Source: Phocaeicola vulgatus ATCC 8482 (lineage in GTDB: Bacteria; Bacteroidota; Bacteroidia; Bacteroidales; Bacteroidaceae). Taken from it: a DNA stretch of 64,000 nucleotides. The notes under the pieces were generated by a model, which ran no database searches, had not been told where the DNA came from, and was given only the letters and a program-made list of their open reading frames with translations. The stretch lies in the NCBI RefSeq assembly GCF_000012825.1, contig NC_009614.1:4960001-5024000 (forward strand), written 5' to 3'. Position 1 is the first letter of the stretch. Every line of letters begins with the position of its first letter. A program made the translations under genes and the position numbers. Of the stretch, positions 50,936 through 60,393 are shown piece after piece.

Positions 50936-52642
50936 TCAAGGAAAAACAAGATTATTCCGTCTGAACTGTTCTATGTCTTCCTTTTTTAATCCTATCTTAT
51001 CCAATGACTTAGGAAGATTATGGTCATTAAGATAATAACGCGGACGAATGAGATATTGTCTGTTTGCTACCGATAGGCTATCTGCCCTATAAGGTGTCTG
51101 TACCCCTGCCAAATTCAGCATGGTATGAAACACGGAGGCATTTCCCGCCACCGGTTTTTCACGGTTCTGCAATATAGCTTCATGTACTTCCACATTCTTT
51201 TCTCTATATGTTTTGGACAACCAAATTAAAAATGGCACATGCAGTTGATAATAAGACGGGACTGGGGATGCATGTAAAAATAATTTTCGATTATCATCAA
51301 AAATATCCTCTCCATGATCCGAAGTATAAAGCATAGCCGAAAAAGAGTTTGTTTTCTGCAATAAAGTGATCAAAGAAGCCAGGAAACCATCTGTATAACG
51401 GATGGTATTATCATATGCATTCATCAAATACTCTTTATTCTCATATTTGGCGTCTGTCAGATTATCCGGTTTAAAGACAGACATGGATTCGGGATAACGT
51501 TCTTTATAATTAAAATGTGATCCATAGGCATGCAGCACGATGAATAATTTTTGATGACCTGCCTTTAGCTCCTTTTCTACCAGAAACAATAGTTCGTCAT
51601 CCGAAATATTGGCTCCTTTCGGAGCATCTTTCTTGATAAACTTCCAATCATCTGCCTCCATCCCCAAAAAATCAATAAAAGAATGGTTAGGAAGCTGGTT
51701 CGAAAAAAAGGCAGTATGAAATCCTGCTTCCTTGAAAGCGGTAATGATTCCTTTCTGTCTATAAAGACAGTCATAATCCTCAGCCGAAGCTGCCGAAAGC
51801 AACATAGGCACACTTTTATGAGTAGTATTAGACTGGGTAAGCACATCCGTGAAAGTTACCACCCCCTCCATTTTATCAAGTAATGGAGTAGTATTCCTTT
51901 CATAACCATAAAGTCCGAAATTACAGGCACGGGCCGTTTCCCCTATCACCAAGACATAAACTTCCCGGCTGTTTTCATCATGTGCGGCACTGGCATTAAA
52001 AGTAAAATCCCTTGAAGTTTCCGCATATCCGGCTGTTTCGCCCGCACGTTCTGCAGCCAATACTAGATTATAACATACATTAGCCGGATACATTTCGATC
52101 TTTACTTGATAATCACGTTGCGTCGCATAGCAGATAACGGTCAATAACGCTCCTGCAACAATGCCTGCCAAGGCATACTTACGTTGAGAACGAATAAAAG
52201 AATATTCCAACTGATTACCCCGGGCCCATGAAAAACCTCCCAAGACCAAAGCAGGAATGTAAACAACAAAAACACCAATTACAGCCGGCAGTAAATTATC
52301 CAACAGTTCCAGCGCCTCCCCGGAATTAGTAGTTGTCAGATTCAGGAACATATCTACTGCAATGATAGAACGCCCGAACAGGTATAGCAATACCAGTTGG
52401 AATGCCGCAAAGAAAACAAACGGAAATAAGATCCAAATAGTCTTTCCAGGTTTACGCCCCAATGTCATAATCAACCAATAAACCGATACCGGCAGAATGA
52501 CATTACAAATACGTGCCCAAAGTGTCATTTGCTGTTCTGTAAAAAACAATGCCACATTGGGAATGGCCAAGACAACGATGAACAGAACGAACAACCGTTG
52601 TGGCTCACAACACCACTGAATAAATTCTTTAAAATGCTTCAT
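50936..52642 (-). CDS. Phosphoethanolamine transferase (EptA-type, lipid A or glycan)
   Basis: 568 aa. Five N-terminal membrane helices (about 15-175) are followed by a periplasmic alkaline-phosphatase-fold domain. The nucleophile Thr lies in VIGETARACNFGLYGYERNT, and TSDHGED provides the second zinc site; HGSHFNYKERY-like residues appear as AYGSHFNYKERYP. It moves phosphoethanolamine from phosphatidylethanolamine to lipid A or another envelope sugar. It overlaps the upstream barrel gene by 14 bp, so both are made together. In Bacteroides, lipid A phosphate/PEtn decoration affects cationic peptide resistance; the acceptor here is inferred. Confidence 0.88.
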   Translation of the reverse strand: MKHFKEFIQWCCEPQRLFVLFIVVLAIPNVALFFTEQQMTLWARICNVILPVSVYWLIMTLGRKPGKTIWILFPFVFFAAFQLVLLYLFGRSIIAVDMFLNLTTTNSGEALELLDNLLPAVIGVFVVYIPALVLGGFSWARGNQLEYSFIRSQRKYALAGIVAGALLTVICYATQRDYQVKIEMYPANVCYNLVLAAERAGETAGYAETSRDFTFNASAAHDENSREVYVLVIGETARACNFGLYGYERNTTPLLDKMEGVVTFTDVLTQSNTTHKSVPMLLSAASAEDYDCLYRQKGIITAFKEAGFHTAFFSNQLPNHSFIDFLGMEADDWKFIKKDAPKGANISDDELLFLVEKELKAGHQKLFIVLHAYGSHFNYKERYPESMSVFKPDNLTDAKYENKEYLMNAYDNTIRYTDGFLASLITLLQKTNSFSAMLYTSDHGEDIFDDNRKLFLHASPVPSYYQLHVPFLIWLSKTYREKNVEVHEAILQNREKPVAGNASVFHTMLNLAGVQTPYRADSLSVANRQYLIRPRYYLNDHNLPKSLDKIGLKKEDIEQFRRNNLVFP

Positions 52643-53816
52643 TTATATTAAAGATAAAACCAGACTGTCCATTTTTTCCAAATCCATAGTCCAGACGAAC
52701 ATTTACATTCTTTTTAAACTCCCAACGATAACCTATTCCATAATTAGGCAACACTCTGTCCATGCACAAAGCACTGAACTTATTGAATACAGTTCCGGCC
52801 CCTATCCAAACTACAACACCATTACGTTTCCATACATGCTGACGCAATTCCACCTGCCCCTCTATTTTATGCTTGTCACGATAGCGCCCTTCGTAATAAC
52901 CACGCATGGAATACGAGTTTCCCAACAACGCCATCATGGCCCATGACGGATTACCGAAATTAAAAGTACCGCGTAATTCTCCTGCCAACAATCCTCCTTT
53001 CCATACAGGATGATAATAACTGGTACGCAAATCCGTAGTACTGAATGCATAATCGTTTCCTAAAAACTTAGGACGGAAACACTGGGTAATATTCAAATAA
53101 TATCCCTTATGGGGATTGGTCAACACATCGCGCGAATCATATGCCAAAGAAAGGCCCACTCCATAATTAGCAGTAGTAAGATTCATCCCCTCCAGTAGTT
53201 CGGGGCGTTCCATATTCTTACCATGCACATAATCATAAGATACCATAGGACCTATATATAGATTATCCGCTATCCGAAACAGGAAACTAGCTTTAACTTG
53301 TGCTTGCCAGCGATCTAAATCAGATTCATTGGCATCTACCTTACCCATATCGTACCCTATTCCCCAAAACTTGGAAGGAAAGGAATAAAAATAAAGAGTA
53401 TAATCCAGCCGGTATTTGTCCTGCGGAAAGATATGAGTTCCGCGTATCCCCAACATATAGAAGCCAACAGTGGAAACATCTCCGAATAAAGACACATTGG
53501 ATGGAGGAAGAAGCATGTCATTTCTATCGGTACGATAAAGCCCCGCCGCCACCAGTCCCAGCCCCAGTTTGGTATCCGTACTGTAATGTGGTCCGCCAAT
53601 AATACTGAAATCAAATTTCTTATGATTCTTATCTTTATTAGCATCATTAAAATAGTCCAGAAACTTTTTGAAAAAAGTCCTTTTCTGTACTGTGCTGTCT
53701 TTGTGTTGCATTGTCGTATCTTCAGGCAAATAAAACAGCCCACCCTCTTGCGTGACTGCCAAAGCCGCATCTGCCATACATATAAAGATTACGATCCAAA
53801 ATGATATTTTCTTCAT
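52629..53816 (-). CDS. Omp85-type outer-membrane beta-barrel (BamA/TamA-like, no POTRA)
   Basis: 395 aa: signal peptide about 1-20 (ISFWIVIFICMADAALA), a short charged linker (about 40-65) and a C-terminal barrel (about 70-395) of the Omp85/surface-antigen type: GGPHYSTDTKLGLGLVAAGL at its first strand, YNYRTSYYHPVWKGGLLAGEL, NSYSMRGYYEGRYRDKH (the RGY of the L6 loop) and a final strand ending NINEAF. No POTRA domains fit in the N-terminus, so it is not BamA itself. It overlaps the PEtn transferase by 14 bp. A TATCTTTG box lies 85 bp upstream, inside the loop of the TolC terminator. Confidence 0.85.
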   Translation of the reverse strand: MKKISFWIVIFICMADAALAVTQEGGLFYLPEDTTMQHKDSTVQKRTFFKKFLDYFNDANKDKNHKKFDFSIIGGPHYSTDTKLGLGLVAAGLYRTDRNDMLLPPSNVSLFGDVSTVGFYMLGIRGTHIFPQDKYRLDYTLYFYSFPSKFWGIGYDMGKVDANESDLDRWQAQVKASFLFRIADNLYIGPMVSYDYVHGKNMERPELLEGMNLTTANYGVGLSLAYDSRDVLTNPHKGYYLNITQCFRPKFLGNDYAFSTTDLRTSYYHPVWKGGLLAGELRGTFNFGNPSWAMMALLGNSYSMRGYYEGRYRDKHKIEGQVELRQHVWKRNGVVVWIGAGTVFNKFSALCMDRVLPNYGIGYRWEFKKNVNVRLDYGFGKNGQSGFIFNINEAF

Positions 53817-53881
53817 TGTAATCTATTCTTTTTTCCACTGTTAAAACAAGCTTTACAGTAAACATAAACTGAATAAAAACA

Positions 53882-53925
53882 AATAAAGCAGGTCTGGATA
53901 CAAAGATAGCCAAACCTGCTTTATT
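53882..53925 (-). terminator. Terminator of the RND efflux operon
   Basis: A 12-bp stem AATAAAGCAGGT / ACCTGCTTTATT (53882-53893 with 53914-53925), 40 bp after the tolC stop, followed on the minus strand by TGTTTTTATT. Confidence 0.75.
53901..53908 (-). promoter_or_regulatory. -7 box inside the terminator loop
   Basis: TATCTTTG on the minus strand, between the arms of the efflux terminator, 85 bp before the Omp85-type start. A terminator and a start signal share the same 44 bp. Confidence 0.45.
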
Positions 53926-53964
53926 GTGACTTTTTTATATAATAAGAATCTGGTCTGAATTTAC

Positions 53965-55257
53965 CTATTTCTGTCCTAAATACCTTATACCGGTTGCTTT
54001 TCTGTAATCAGCCAACGCAATCTTCTGCTCATAATAAGATTGGATAAGGTTTGTATATGCCTGTATCCATGTCAGCTGTGCAGAAAGCACATCCAAAATA
54101 GTCAACTTACCTTCAGTATAACTAAAAGTGTTCAAATCCAAATTCTCTTCTGCCAGTTTGCAGTTCTCCTCGGCAATACTTATCTGACGGGTATTCTCGG
54201 TCAGACTAGTCCACGCCTTCGCCACTTCTTTGCTTATTTGGTCTTGCTTATCTTGCAATGCATACTGCTTGCTTAATAAAATAGCCTTCTGTGCAGCCGT
54301 CGATTTAAAGCGGGCTCCCCAATGGAAAATCGGCAATTTAATAGAGGCATACACATTACTATTAAACATAGTTTCGCCCGAAATGTTCAACATCTGTGTT
54401 CCCCATGTCTCTTTAAAACCGATAGAAAGAGAAGGATTGTACTTGGCGGCAGCCAGACTTACCTGTCTTTTCTGATAATCCACATCCAACTGTGAGATAG
54501 CATAATCGGGACGCACATTCAAGGCTGTTTCCGCTCCAATAAAAGCAGGCATAGGCAATATGGTAGAAATAGAATCCGTCAAATCCATTTCAGCCAGCGG
54601 TTCCAATCCCATCAGCACATTCATATTCTGCAAGGCGACCTGATAAGACTGGTAGCTGCTGGAACGTTGCAATTCAGCCTCTTTCAAACGGGTCTGCATC
54701 TGAATGAGATCCGTCTTGCTGATATAGCCATCATCGTACTTATCTTGCAGCACTTTGGTCAACTGCTCAATAATCTGCACATACTGGCACATCGTTTCAT
54801 ACATTTCTTTTTGTGCGGCTGTTCCCCAATAACTGGCTTCAGCAGCATAGATAATATTATCCGTTGTCAAATCCACCGACTTATCCGCCATCTGGGTTTG
54901 TATTTGGGAAGCCTTGTAATTGTGATAGATGCTTCCACCGGCATAAATAGGTTGTGATACCCCTACTTCGGCACTGTATGAATCGTGCTCCATAGGAACA
55001 GCCATTCCGCCAAGATCCATCTCGTATTTGTTAATACGATACTGATAGCTTCCCGTTGCATCAACAGCCGGGAAGAAAGCGGTTTTTGCCGCTTTCATAG
55101 CCTTCTGCATAGCTGTACGTTGTGCCACACTCTGTTTTAAGGTTTGGCTATAATCCAGTACCTTTTGTTCAAAGGTAGAATAATCCACGACAGTCTGAGC
55201 CGAAAGTGTACCGGTCATACAAGCCATACCTATAATATAGATCATCTTAGTTTTCAT
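53965..55257 (-). CDS. TolC-family outer-membrane efflux protein
   Basis: 430 aa, signal peptide (about 1-20), then the two long helical-hairpin repeats of TolC: QKVLDYSQTLKQSVAQRTAM and DKYDDGYISKTDLIQMQTRL early, ISKEVAKAWTSLTENTRQIS and TYSFTEG-like LNTFSYTEGKLTILDVLSAQ late. It makes the trimeric exit duct through the outer membrane. It starts one base inside the stop of the RND gene (shared base 55257), consistent with coupled expression. Third gene of the adaptor-pump-duct operon. Confidence 0.92.
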   Translation of the reverse strand: MKTKMIYIIGMACMTGTLSAQTVVDYSTFEQKVLDYSQTLKQSVAQRTAMQKAMKAAKTAFFPAVDATGSYQYRINKYEMDLGGMAVPMEHDSYSAEVGVSQPIYAGGSIYHNYKASQIQTQMADKSVDLTTDNIIYAAEASYWGTAAQKEMYETMCQYVQIIEQLTKVLQDKYDDGYISKTDLIQMQTRLKEAELQRSSSYQSYQVALQNMNVLMGLEPLAEMDLTDSISTILPMPAFIGAETALNVRPDYAISQLDVDYQKRQVSLAAAKYNPSLSIGFKETWGTQMLNISGETMFNSNVYASIKLPIFHWGARFKSTAAQKAILLSKQYALQDKQDQISKEVAKAWTSLTENTRQISIAEENCKLAEENLDLNTFSYTEGKLTILDVLSAQLTWIQAYTNLIQSYYEQKIALADYRKATGIRYLGQK

Positions 55258-58200
55258 TATCTGTCTGCTCTGATTTTAAAGAAAATACAATAAGTTACCG
55301 GAAGAACAAAAATGGTCAGTACCGTCGATACGAACAAACCACCCATAATGGTAGCCGCCATACCTGCAAACATGGCATCGCCCAACAATGGAAGCATACC
55401 CAGAATAGTAGTTCCGGAAGCCATGGTCACCGGAACGATACGTGTCTTGGTAGCCTCGACCACGGCAGGCACAGCCCCCTTTCCATCCTTCAACTGAAGT
55501 CCGATTTCATCGACCAGCACAATGGCATTCTTGATATTCATACCAATCAATCCCAACAGACCGAGGATGGCAAAGAAGTCCAATGACTTGCCAAACAAGA
55601 GCAATCCCCATACCACACCGATAAACACCAGCGGCAACATAAGCATAATCAATACCGGCTTGCGGTAGTTGCTGGGGAAAAGAAACAGCAGAACCACATA
55701 AATCAACAGGAAAGTCAGCGGAATATTCTTCGCCAATGCAGCATTACTTACATCCTGTGTTTCCTGCTCACCGAAATATTTCATTTTATACCCTTCGGGC
55801 AACTGCATCTGCTCTTGTACGGCAGTAAGCACCTGTTTAAACGCAGCCATCGTATTGGCTCCACGTTTAGGTTCACATTGCATCATCATACAACGCTCGC
55901 GGTTAAAGCGACGGACTACATTATAATCATAACCCAAAGCGAAATTATCGATTACCTGTTCCACTTTCACGGAATTTCCTTTCGTACTGAATACAGGCAC
56001 ACTTTTCACATCATTCAAGTTCATTTTTTCCACATCCTCATCTTTCAGCAGGATAGGCAAGGAAACATCCCCCTCACGATATTCTCCCAAAGGCAAACCA
56101 TTGGTAGCCGTACGGAATGAGTTGGCAACCTGCTGACGGGTAATCCCCAAGCGTAAACCTTTCTGTTGAGAGAACATCGGTTTCCACACGGGCACCTTAT
56201 CTCCCCAGTTGGAACGGATATCCGTCACCATATCACACTGGCGGGCTATTTTTTTCGCCCTTTCAACCAATGCGGTCAATGTATCGGGGTTTTCACCGAT
56301 AAAACCGATCTCAATAGCAGCTTCAGGCACCGGAGACAAAGCAAAAAGTGCCGAACGGGTAATGATATTGGGAAAGTTCTGAGTCATGTGCTCATAAAAC
56401 TGCTGTTCTACTTCGGCTGCATCTTCGGGGTCTTTAGTTTCCACCATCACATTGGCATAGTTAGACTTCGGTCCAAAAGAAGAACTTGCCAAATAGTAAC
56501 GCAACGGAGTACCACCCAATGTCACCGAATATGATTTAACTTTCTCATGATTCTTCAAGTAATCCTCCACCTTCATCACATCCTGATCTACCGCATGAAT
56601 ACTAAATCCCTCAGGGAATACCAGATCAGCACGGAAATAAGGCTTATTCATTTTCGGGAAAAAACTCTGAGGCATAACAGCCATAATAACCAAAGAAAGC
56701 ACCAAAGTTACAAAAACCGTGGTCAATGTCACAAAACGGCGTTTAATCAGCAAGGTCAGAAACTTCTCGAATTTATGATAGAGTTTAGTATCATACGGGT
56801 CTTTCATTGCACCGCCGGGAACAGCTTCTTTCAAAATAAAATTACCAAAAGTCGTAGTCTGGCACAAAGCCAGAATCCAGCTCAATCCCAGTGATACAGC
56901 CAATACAACAAATAGCGGTTTCACAATCTCAGCCACGGATGCCGGTGCCAGATACAAAGGCAGGAAAGAGCAGATAGCAATAAAAGTAGCGCCCAGCAAT
57001 GCCCATTGCGGCTTGATGGCTCCCTCTATCAATGACTGATAACGTGATTTTCCGCGCTTGATACCTATCTGCGCATTATCTGTTACCACAATGGCATTGT
57101 CCACCAGCATCCCCATGGCGATAATAAATGCCGCCAAGGAAGTACGGTTCAATCCTACCCCCCACATCAACATAATAAGCAAAGTACCACCTACCGAGAA
57201 AAGTAAGGAACTACCTATCAGCATACCGGCACGCGATCCCATCACCACAAAGATAATCAGGATAACAATAACCAATGATTCTATCAAATTCAGGATAAAG
57301 CCATTATTCGCCTCATCAGCAATCTTGTCCTCAGGATAAAGCGAGGTCAGTTCAATGCCGATAGGCAACAATTGCTCTATTTCCGCCAACCTTTCGTCCA
57401 CTGCTTTACCCACAGCCACCACATTATCCTTTGCTCCACTGGCCACACCTATACCGATAGCACGTTTACCATTGACCCGCATCAAGGTTGAAGGCGGATC
57501 ATAGTATCCACGCTCCACTGTTGCAATATCCCCCAAACGGACTTCCCGTCCGTCCTTGCTGATAATCAACTGGTTTTCTATATCTTCCAGACTGGTATAA
57601 GTCCCTTCCGTACGCAAGCGCAACTGATAAATTTCTGTCGCTATATCTCCTGTATTCACCTGTATATTCTGCTTCTGCAAGATGCCCATAATCGAAGTGG
57701 GATCAATACCCAATGCCGAAAGTTTGGAGGTAGATATCTTGACATTGATCACTTCGGTCTGCTCTCCGTATAACATTACTTTCTGTACTCCCTCAATCGG
57801 GGTCAGCTGAGTACGGATACGCTGTGCCCAGTCACGCAAATCGGTATACGAGAAGCCCTCATCAGCTGTCAAAGCATAATAAATACCATACACATCACCA
57901 AAGTCATCATTTACAGTAATGGTAGACGCCCCACTGGGCAACTTAGGTTGTATATTCGCCACTTTACGACGTAATTCGTCCCATTTTACAGGCATATAAT
58001 CCGGATCAATCGTAGGCTGAAGTTCAATAGAAATCTTAGACAGTCCGAAATAAGATTCCGATTTAATCTGATATACATCTGTCATGGACTGAATTTCACG
58101 TTCAATCGGTTCCGTAATCAGTTTCTCCACTTCATGTGGATTCGCTCCCGGATACTGGGTAACCAATACCGCAGTCTTTATCACAAAAGGCGCATCTTCT

Positions 58201-58304
58201 TTCTTAGGCAGCTTGAAGAAGGAGATTACTCCGCCTATCAACAAAATAGCCAAAAAGAAATAGATAACCTTCCGGTTCTCCAAAGAATATTTTGGAATAT
58301 TCAT
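55257..58304 (-). CDS. RND-family efflux pump permease
   Basis: 1015 aa with 12 membrane helices (1 + 5 + 1 + 5) and two large periplasmic loops. The start YSLENRKVIYFFLAILLIGG is the first helix; GMLVDNAIVVTDNAQIGIKRG (about 400-420) contains the proton-relay Asp. Final helix cluster: GLIGMNIKNAIVLVDEIGLQ, which gives the second Asp-containing helix. The length and loop features are those of the HAE1/HAE2-like 'efflux RND transporter permease' group in Bacteroidetes. It exports drugs, dyes or detergents powered by protons. Substrate range unknown. Confidence 0.95.
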   Translation of the reverse strand: MNIPKYSLENRKVIYFFLAILLIGGVISFFKLPKKEDAPFVIKTAVLVTQYPGANPHEVEKLITEPIEREIQSMTDVYQIKSESYFGLSKISIELQPTIDPDYMPVKWDELRRKVANIQPKLPSGASTITVNDDFGDVYGIYYALTADEGFSYTDLRDWAQRIRTQLTPIEGVQKVMLYGEQTEVINVKISTSKLSALGIDPTSIMGILQKQNIQVNTGDIATEIYQLRLRTEGTYTSLEDIENQLIISKDGREVRLGDIATVERGYYDPPSTLMRVNGKRAIGIGVASGAKDNVVAVGKAVDERLAEIEQLLPIGIELTSLYPEDKIADEANNGFILNLIESLVIVILIIFVVMGSRAGMLIGSSLLFSVGGTLLIMLMWGVGLNRTSLAAFIIAMGMLVDNAIVVTDNAQIGIKRGKSRYQSLIEGAIKPQWALLGATFIAICSFLPLYLAPASVAEIVKPLFVVLAVSLGLSWILALCQTTTFGNFILKEAVPGGAMKDPYDTKLYHKFEKFLTLLIKRRFVTLTTVFVTLVLSLVIMAVMPQSFFPKMNKPYFRADLVFPEGFSIHAVDQDVMKVEDYLKNHEKVKSYSVTLGGTPLRYYLASSSFGPKSNYANVMVETKDPEDAAEVEQQFYEHMTQNFPNIITRSALFALSPVPEAAIEIGFIGENPDTLTALVERAKKIARQCDMVTDIRSNWGDKVPVWKPMFSQQKGLRLGITRQQVANSFRTATNGLPLGEYREGDVSLPILLKDEDVEKMNLNDVKSVPVFSTKGNSVKVEQVIDNFALGYDYNVVRRFNRERCMMMQCEPKRGANTMAAFKQVLTAVQEQMQLPEGYKMKYFGEQETQDVSNAALAKNIPLTFLLIYVVLLFLFPSNYRKPVLIMLMLPLVFIGVVWGLLLFGKSLDFFAILGLLGLIGMNIKNAIVLVDEIGLQLKDGKGAVPAVVEATKTRIVPVTMASGTTILGMLPLLGDAMFAGMAATIMGGLFVSTVLTIFVLPVTYCIFFKIRADR

Positions 58305-58322
58305 GATATGCTCTCTCCTTTT

Positions 58323-59378
58323 TTATTCTGTTAATATTTTTACTTGCTGGCCATCTACCAGATAAGACGCTCCGGCAGACACAACCTGTTCGCCCGGTTC
58401 AATATTTCCGGATACTATCAGGTCGTTACGTCCTACAATAATTCCCTCATCACTGACTTTACGCAGTTCTACTTTCTGTGTAGACGGATTATATATAAAT
58501 ACGATCTTGCTATTCAAGTTATTATCAAACACTACAGCGGACAAAGGCACTGTAATTCCTTCTTTTACCACATCATTCTCAATATTGACAATAACACGGC
58601 AAGAAAAGCCCACCGATACCTTATATTTTTTCAAATCAAATTCCGGATCATCAATGTAAAGGAATACAGGAACTCCTGCCCCATCGGGAGAAGCCTCTAC
58701 ATACTCCTTTACTTTTGCCTGAAATAATTTTCCTTTATAGGCATCAAATTCTACGTAAATAGTAGAAGGAGAAGTTACATAAGAAATATTCGTTTCGGGG
58801 ATAGTGAACTCCACTTGCAATTTAGCCGGATTAATCAAACACACCACTCCTTGTCCTGGCTGTACACGCTGATAGTTTTCAACATATTTTTTTTGGATAA
58901 AGCCATCAAATGGAGCGCGTAGTTTGGTGTCATTCAATGTGTTTTGCGCATTTTCAAATGCCGATTTGGCATTGGTATACGAAGCTTGGGTCGTTTCGAA
59001 CTCTTGCATGGAAATAGCATTCTTGGCCAACAGTTTCTCTGCGCGTTGCATTTGTGATGACGCCTTTTGGAATGAAGCCCTCTTAGCGTCATAATCCAGT
59101 TTGTAATCTGTCGGATCAATTTCGGCCACTACCTGTCCTTTCTTCACCCGTTGTCCTTCGAGTACATTCATTGCTACCAGCGGACCGGACATTTTAAATG
59201 CCAAGTCACTGAACTGATCAGGCGACACAACACCTGAATACGATTTTTCGATCCTGCTTAACGAGGTCACTTCCGCCAATTTCACGGGCCGAGGACCGCG
59301 TTCTTGTGCAGGTTGCTGTCCGCAAGAACAGAACACTGCCGCAATCATTGCCATAATAGACAAATTTTTACCTTTCAT
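58323..59378 (-). CDS. RND periplasmic adaptor lipoprotein
   Basis: 351 aa from the ATG at 59378, which begins a lipoprotein signal MKGKNLSIMAMIAAVFCSC with the lipid Cys at 19; a longer frame from 59438 adds 20 residues without any signal logic. Domains: barrel-sandwich (lipoyl) parts flank a coiled-coil hairpin (about 88-140, with KRASFQKASSQMQRAEKLLA and MQEFETTQASYTNAKSAFEN), then beta-barrel and membrane-proximal domains. The motif RAPFDGFIQKK starts the second lipoyl half. It couples the pump to TolC. First gene of the operon; divergent from the AraC regulator. Confidence 0.93.
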   Translation of the reverse strand: MKGKNLSIMAMIAAVFCSCGQQPAQERGPRPVKLAEVTSLSRIEKSYSGVVSPDQFSDLAFKMSGPLVAMNVLEGQRVKKGQVVAEIDPTDYKLDYDAKRASFQKASSQMQRAEKLLAKNAISMQEFETTQASYTNAKSAFENAQNTLNDTKLRAPFDGFIQKKYVENYQRVQPGQGVVCLINPAKLQVEFTIPETNISYVTSPSTIYVEFDAYKGKLFQAKVKEYVEASPDGAGVPVFLYIDDPEFDLKKYKVSVGFSCRVIVNIENDVVKEGITVPLSAVVFDNNLNSKIVFIYNPSTQKVELRKVSDEGIIVGRNDLIVSGNIEPGEQVVSAGASYLVDGQQVKILTE

Positions 59379-59480
59379 ACTGTTTATCTTCACTATTAGT
59401 TTCGCTGCAAAGTTCTTATAATTATTAAAAGCGTACAAGTGCTAACAGTAAGATATATTAGTCTATTTTTAAGCATTTTC

Positions 59481-59511
59481 TTTGTTATCTGCTCTAACTG
59501 CCCTATATTTG
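59481..59511 (+). promoter_or_regulatory. Promoter of the AraC-family gene
   Basis: TTTG (59481-59484), 19 bp, TATATTTG (59504-59511): a complete consensus promoter, which puts the start of transcription downstream of the longer reading frame and so fixes the ATG at 59542. Confidence 0.75.
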
Positions 59512-59541
59512 TGGTGCATAATCAAAACCTTCTTTATTTTT

Positions 59542-60387
59542 ATGAAGTATATAGATGACATTAACTTATTTAAATCGAATAAGGATTTCGTTGCAGAAAT
59601 TGACATGACAGGATCATTAGGCCGTATTTACCACTATCCGCAACGAATGGAAGGATGCTTGTTCCTTCTGTGCCTGCGAGGTGAATGTGACATAACGATC
59701 CATCTGTCTGAACACAAGATACAAAAGAACGACATTGTCACTATTCTGCCAGAAACCTTTGTACATGTTCACCGGCAAAGTCCCGACTGTCGTCTGTACT
59801 TGATAGGATTCAACAAAGAGTTGCTGAACGGAATAAATCTCTTCAATTCCACCATGAACTATCTTTCAGCCCTGATTGACACACCCATTATCCCTCTGCG
59901 TCCCGAAATAACCGAGTTGTTTCAAGACTATTTCCGGTTGCTGATAAAAATGAAACGTATGGGAGCCAAGCCCAATAAAGAGTTAATCAGCACCATGCTG
60001 CTCACTATATTGCACGGTGTAGGCAGCATTCATCAGAACACCAATGTAACCACACGTACTTTCAACCGTGGAGAAGAAATTGTGAAACGCCTGGTCCAAT
60101 ATATCATCAAACATTATACGAAAGAACGGAGTGTAGCTTTTTATGCCGACCTGCTTCATATATCCCCTCAGCACCTCAGCACTACTGTCAATAAGATTAC
60201 GGGAAAAACTGTTACAGATATCATCGCCAAACTAGTGATAACAGATGCGGAAGCCAAACTAAAATCCACAGACTTTACCATTCAGGAAATAGCCTATTCA
60301 CTTAATTTCCCAGACATCTCATTCTTTGGGAAATATTTTAAAAGATATACAGGAATGTCACCGAAACAGTATAGGGAGAGCACATAA
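59542..60387 (+). CDS. AraC-family transcriptional regulator
   Basis: 281 aa. The N-terminal cupin-like half (about 1-160) has GSLGRIYHYPQRMEGCLFLL and HKIQKNDIVTILPETFVHVH. The C-terminal half (about 180-281) has the two AraC helix-turn-helices: ISPQHLSTTVNKITGKTVTD and IQEIAYSLNFPDISFFGKYF, then the signature RYTGMSPKQYR. The gene is divergent from the RND operon, 163 bp away, so it is the obvious candidate regulator of the pump (inference). The ligand is unknown. Confidence 0.9.
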   Translation: MKYIDDINLFKSNKDFVAEIDMTGSLGRIYHYPQRMEGCLFLLCLRGECDITIHLSEHKIQKNDIVTILPETFVHVHRQSPDCRLYLIGFNKELLNGINLFNSTMNYLSALIDTPIIPLRPEITELFQDYFRLLIKMKRMGAKPNKELISTMLLTILHGVGSIHQNTNVTTRTFNRGEEIVKRLVQYIIKHYTKERSVAFYADLLHISPQHLSTTVNKITGKTVTDIIAKLVITDAEAKLKSTDFTIQEIAYSLNFPDISFFGKYFKRYTGMSPKQYREST

Positions 60388-60393
60388 CAATGC

